In this document: piece by piece, positions 62,901 to 64,000 of the stretch
How positions within the stretch are numbered: position 1 is the first letter of the stretch
Layout: the number at the start of each line of letters is the position of its first letter
NCBI GenBank assembly: GCA_964036665.1
Contig: OZ038527.1
Coordinates: 13,051,835-13,115,834 of the forward strand
Direction: 5' to 3'
Length of the DNA stretch: 64,000 bases
DNA from: Gordius sp. MW1
Taxonomy: Eukaryota > Nematomorpha > Gordioida > Gordea > Gordiidae
Made by a program: the position numbers and the translations under genes
Notes under the pieces: model-generated
Database searches by the model: none
Told to the model about the DNA's origin: nothing
What the model saw: only the letters and a program-made list of their open reading frames with translations

Positions 62901-64000
62901 TTTTTTCACGGGGGTTTTAGATTGAGAGAAATTAAAATTTTCGTGTTGCGTTTAGATTGTTTCAATATCGCTTTTTAAGCGTGTCTCTAGTTTTTGTGAA
63001 ACAAGCTCTATGCGATCGTGATTTAAAGTTAATAGTTTTTGATGAGTCTTCAAAAAAAAATTTTTTCAAGGAATTCACTTCTGATATCGAAAATTTTCAT
63101 GGGGGGTATATGGTCAAATAAAAAAGTTAAAAAAATTTTTAGGTCGAAAAAAATATTTTTTTTCATATTCTTTTGAAAGGGGGCTGAAAAAAATCTTTAA
63201 AATTTAGTAAATATTCTTAGCATTATGTCCTTGTTAGGATCTCGATAAGAATTTTTTCACGTGGGGAAGTTTTAGATTGAGAGAAATTAAAATTTTCGTG
63301 TTGCGTTTAGATTGTTTCAATATCGCTTTTTAAGCGTGTCTCTAGTTTTTGTGAAACAAGCTCTATGCGATCGTGATTTAAAGTCAATAGTTTTTGATGA
63401 GTCTTCAAAAAAAAATTTTTTCAAGTAATTCACCTCTGATATCGAAAATTTTCATGGGGGGTATATGGTCAAATAAAAAAGTTGAAAAAATTTTGAGGTC
63501 GAAAAAAATATTTTTTTTCATATTCTTTTGGAAGGGGGCTAAAAAAATCTTAAAAAGTTCGTAAATATTCTTAGAATAATATCCTTGTTAGGATCTCGAT
63601 AAGAATTATGGCACGGGGGGAAGTTTTAGATTGAGAGAAATTAAAATTTTCGTGTTGCGTTTAGATTGTTTCAATATCGCTTTTTAAGCGTGTCTCTAGT
63701 TTTTGTGAAACAAGCTCTATGCGATCGTGATTTAAAGTTAATAATTCTTGATGAATGATCAAAAAAAAAATTTTTCACGGAATTCACCTCTGATATCGAA
63801 AATTTTCATGAGTGGTATATGGTTGAACAAAAAAGTTGAAAAAATTTTGAGGTCGAAAAAAATATTTTTTTTCATATTCTTTTGAAAGGGGGCTGAAAAA
63901 ATCTTTGAAAGTTAGTAAATATTCTTAGCATTATGTCCTTGTTAGGTCTCGATAAGAATTTTTTCACGGGGGGAAGTTTTAGATTGAGAGAAATTAAAAT

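Larger units (their letters stand above)
48673..64000 (+). repeat. Same satellite array, right arm, continuing past the retrotransposon
   Basis: The satellite resumes at the base after the retrotransposon in the same orientation and in register: the left arm stops at TTTTAGATT and the right arm starts at GATTGAGAG. Monomer length and sequence match the left arm. Most of this arm is built from an 8-monomer higher-order repeat of about 2798 bp and a copy of the 41.3-44.7 kb block. It runs to the window end without a visible boundary. No genes are visible in it. Confidence 0.97.

Overview
The window is a eukaryotic satellite-DNA array of about 60 kb, interrupted once by a non-LTR retrotransposon of about 4 kb. 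Its core is an AT-rich tandem monomer, usually 350-354 bp long. I estimate about 170 copies, all in one orientation, at 1-44709 and 48673-64000. There are no host genes, RNA genes, CRISPR arrays or bacterial-type operons. Tandem satellite plus a polyadenylated, restriction-like-endonuclease (RLE) type non-LTR element points to an animal, probably an invertebrate, but the sequence alone does not fix the species. The setting looks pericentromeric, centromeric or otherwise heterochromatic.

Layout. (1) 1-41.3 kb: monomers arranged in higher-order repeats whose length changes along the array. Measured between recurrences of marker monomers, successive repeats are about 5633, 4212, 2460, 3507, 3505 and 4218 bp, with a second marker giving 4218, 2815, 2453, 2103 and 2100 bp. 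These are roughly 16-, 12-, 7-, 10-, 10-, 12-, 8-, 7-, 6- and 6-mers. (2) 41348-52567 and 52568-59820: a tandem duplication with a period of 7253 bp once the retrotransposon is removed. It covers a block of more diverged monomers, including a 287-bp short form, followed by an 8-mer higher-order repeat of about 2798 bp. (3) 59821-64000: continuation of the 8-mer type with one shortened 7-mer repeat.

The retrotransposon (44710-48672, minus strand) sits only in the first copy of the 7253-bp duplication. The second copy preserves the exact empty site at 55926-55929, so the insertion is defined to the base: 3963 bp inserted with a 4-bp target duplication (GATT). The element has, in its own 5'-3' order, a roughly 1-kb AT-rich 5' region with internal repeats, an N-terminal CCHC zinc finger, a reverse transcriptase with a YLDD active site, a CCHC knuckle plus PD-(D/E)XK-type endonuclease, an AATAAA signal and a 21-nt A tail. 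The coding region has a single frameshift inside the RT domain just before catalytic motif A and is otherwise open, so the copy is probably young but inactive.

The short open frames seen in the satellite (64-83 codons) recur with the monomer, occur on both strands and are best read as by-products of the repeat. I see no dedicated protein system here. The most informative features are the varying higher-order repeat structure, the coupled variant blocks and chimeric monomers, and the filled/empty retrotransposon site pair.
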